64,000 nucleotides of DNA from the NCBI RefSeq assembly GCF_004115975.1, contig NZ_SDDZ01000003.1, positions 372,001 to 436,000 of the forward strand. The letters are read 5' to 3'. The position numbers and the translations under genes were made by a program. This stretch comes from Gelidibacter gilvus (GTDB lineage Bacteria > Bacteroidota > Bacteroidia > Flavobacteriales > Flavobacteriaceae). The notes beneath the pieces are model-generated. The model did no database searches. It was not told the origin of the DNA and worked only from the letters and a program-made list of their open reading frames with translations. Below, one piece after another: positions 63,767-64,000 of this stretch (position 1 is the stretch's first letter; each line of letters opens with the position of its first letter).

Positions 63767-64000
63767 TGTCAATTTTAAGCGGCAAAAACATACTTGTAGG
63801 CATTACTGCTGGTATTGCTGCTTATAAAACAGCAAACCTTGTTAGGTTATTTATAAAGGCAGGCGCTCACGTAAAGGTCGTGATGACGCCTGCTTCTAAA
63901 GACTTCATTACACCTTTAACCCTTTCCACCTTATCTAAAAACCCTGTTCATTCTTCATTTTTTAATGACGATGAGACTGTGCCTACCAACATGCAGGAGA
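63767..64000 (+). CDS. coaBC: Phosphopantothenoylcysteine decarboxylase/synthase, partial
   Basis: The frame starts at ATG 63767 and runs off the right edge after 78 codons. NILVGITAGIAAYKTANLVR is the FMN-binding glycine-rich start of the CoaC flavoprotein, followed by KAGAHVKVVMTPASKDFI. CoaBC makes 4'-phosphopantetheine, the coenzyme A precursor. Only the N-terminal part of the decarboxylase is visible. Confidence 0.95.

Overview
The window reads as chromosomal DNA of a marine-type Flavobacteriaceae (Bacteroidota). The supporting signs are an AT-rich composition, TAnnTTTG-type -7 promoter elements, a subtilase ending in a type IX secretion sorting domain, lipoproteins whose lipobox is followed by Ser/Asp, a long Bacteroidota-type SecA, a long-form GAPDH, and DUF6913, DUF2795 and DUF2911 proteins. 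Placement below family level is not possible by eye. I see no tRNA, rRNA, CRISPR array, prophage or intact insertion sequence. I found about 62 protein genes, two gene remnants, several terminators and one riboswitch.

Layout. 1-5571: the start of a fasciclin lipoprotein gene, a MORN-like repeat protein, mnmA, a secreted S8 peptidase and a nitronate monooxygenase. 5998-9622: a MATE exporter, a frameshifted four-helix-bundle remnant, a small acidic protein, a PAP2 phosphatase and a lipid kinase. 9883-14281 (minus strand): an acyl-CoA dehydrogenase, meaB, a DUF2911 protein and an acidic lipoprotein. 14552-19339 (plus): a J-domain/KTSC protein, a 5'-nucleotidase-like lipoprotein, then a TPP-riboswitch-like leader with terminator ahead of pncB and pncA, the nicotinate/nicotinamide salvage genes. 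19416-24740 (minus): the respiratory ammonification set nrfH, nrfA and a fused ResB-CcsA heme-handling protein, with a candidate operator upstream of nrfH.

25259-39718 (nearly all minus): a giant AsmA-like protein, secA, a DUF2795 protein, a cobalamin adenosyltransferase, trmD, a coiled-coil membrane protein, gap and a DegP-like protease. 39895-43919 (plus): dapF, a GNAT enzyme, mltG, a DUF2279 protein and a lysozyme-like protein, an envelope-centred run. 43920-46764 (minus): an RsmI-like methyltransferase, a low-molecular-weight phosphatase and dnaA. 46926-55018: a thioesterase, then the minus-strand run ribD, HAD, EamA and IMPACT, the plus pair GNAT-prmC, and minus cutC and a GH20 hexosaminidase. 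55081-64000: ligA, two related multi-pass membrane proteins flanking a degraded gene, a 5'-nucleotidase split into two genes, DUF6913-dapA, bamD, rpoZ and the start of coaBC.

Functional links: MeaB and the cobalamin adenosyltransferase suggest B12-dependent methylmalonyl-CoA metabolism. dapF and dapA feed diaminopimelate to peptidoglycan, which MltG and the lysozyme-like protein process. NrfHA plus the ResB-CcsA fusion form a nitrite-to-ammonia module. pncA and pncB convert nicotinamide to nicotinate mononucleotide.

The most unusual signal is the TPP-type aptamer at 16924-17013. Its pyrimidine-sensing half looks conserved, but the positions that contact pyrophosphate in the E. coli aptamer appear changed, and it precedes NAD salvage genes rather than thiamine genes. 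Gene-poor spaces carry dispersed GC-rich palindromic repeats, a 7-bp tandem array and gene remnants.
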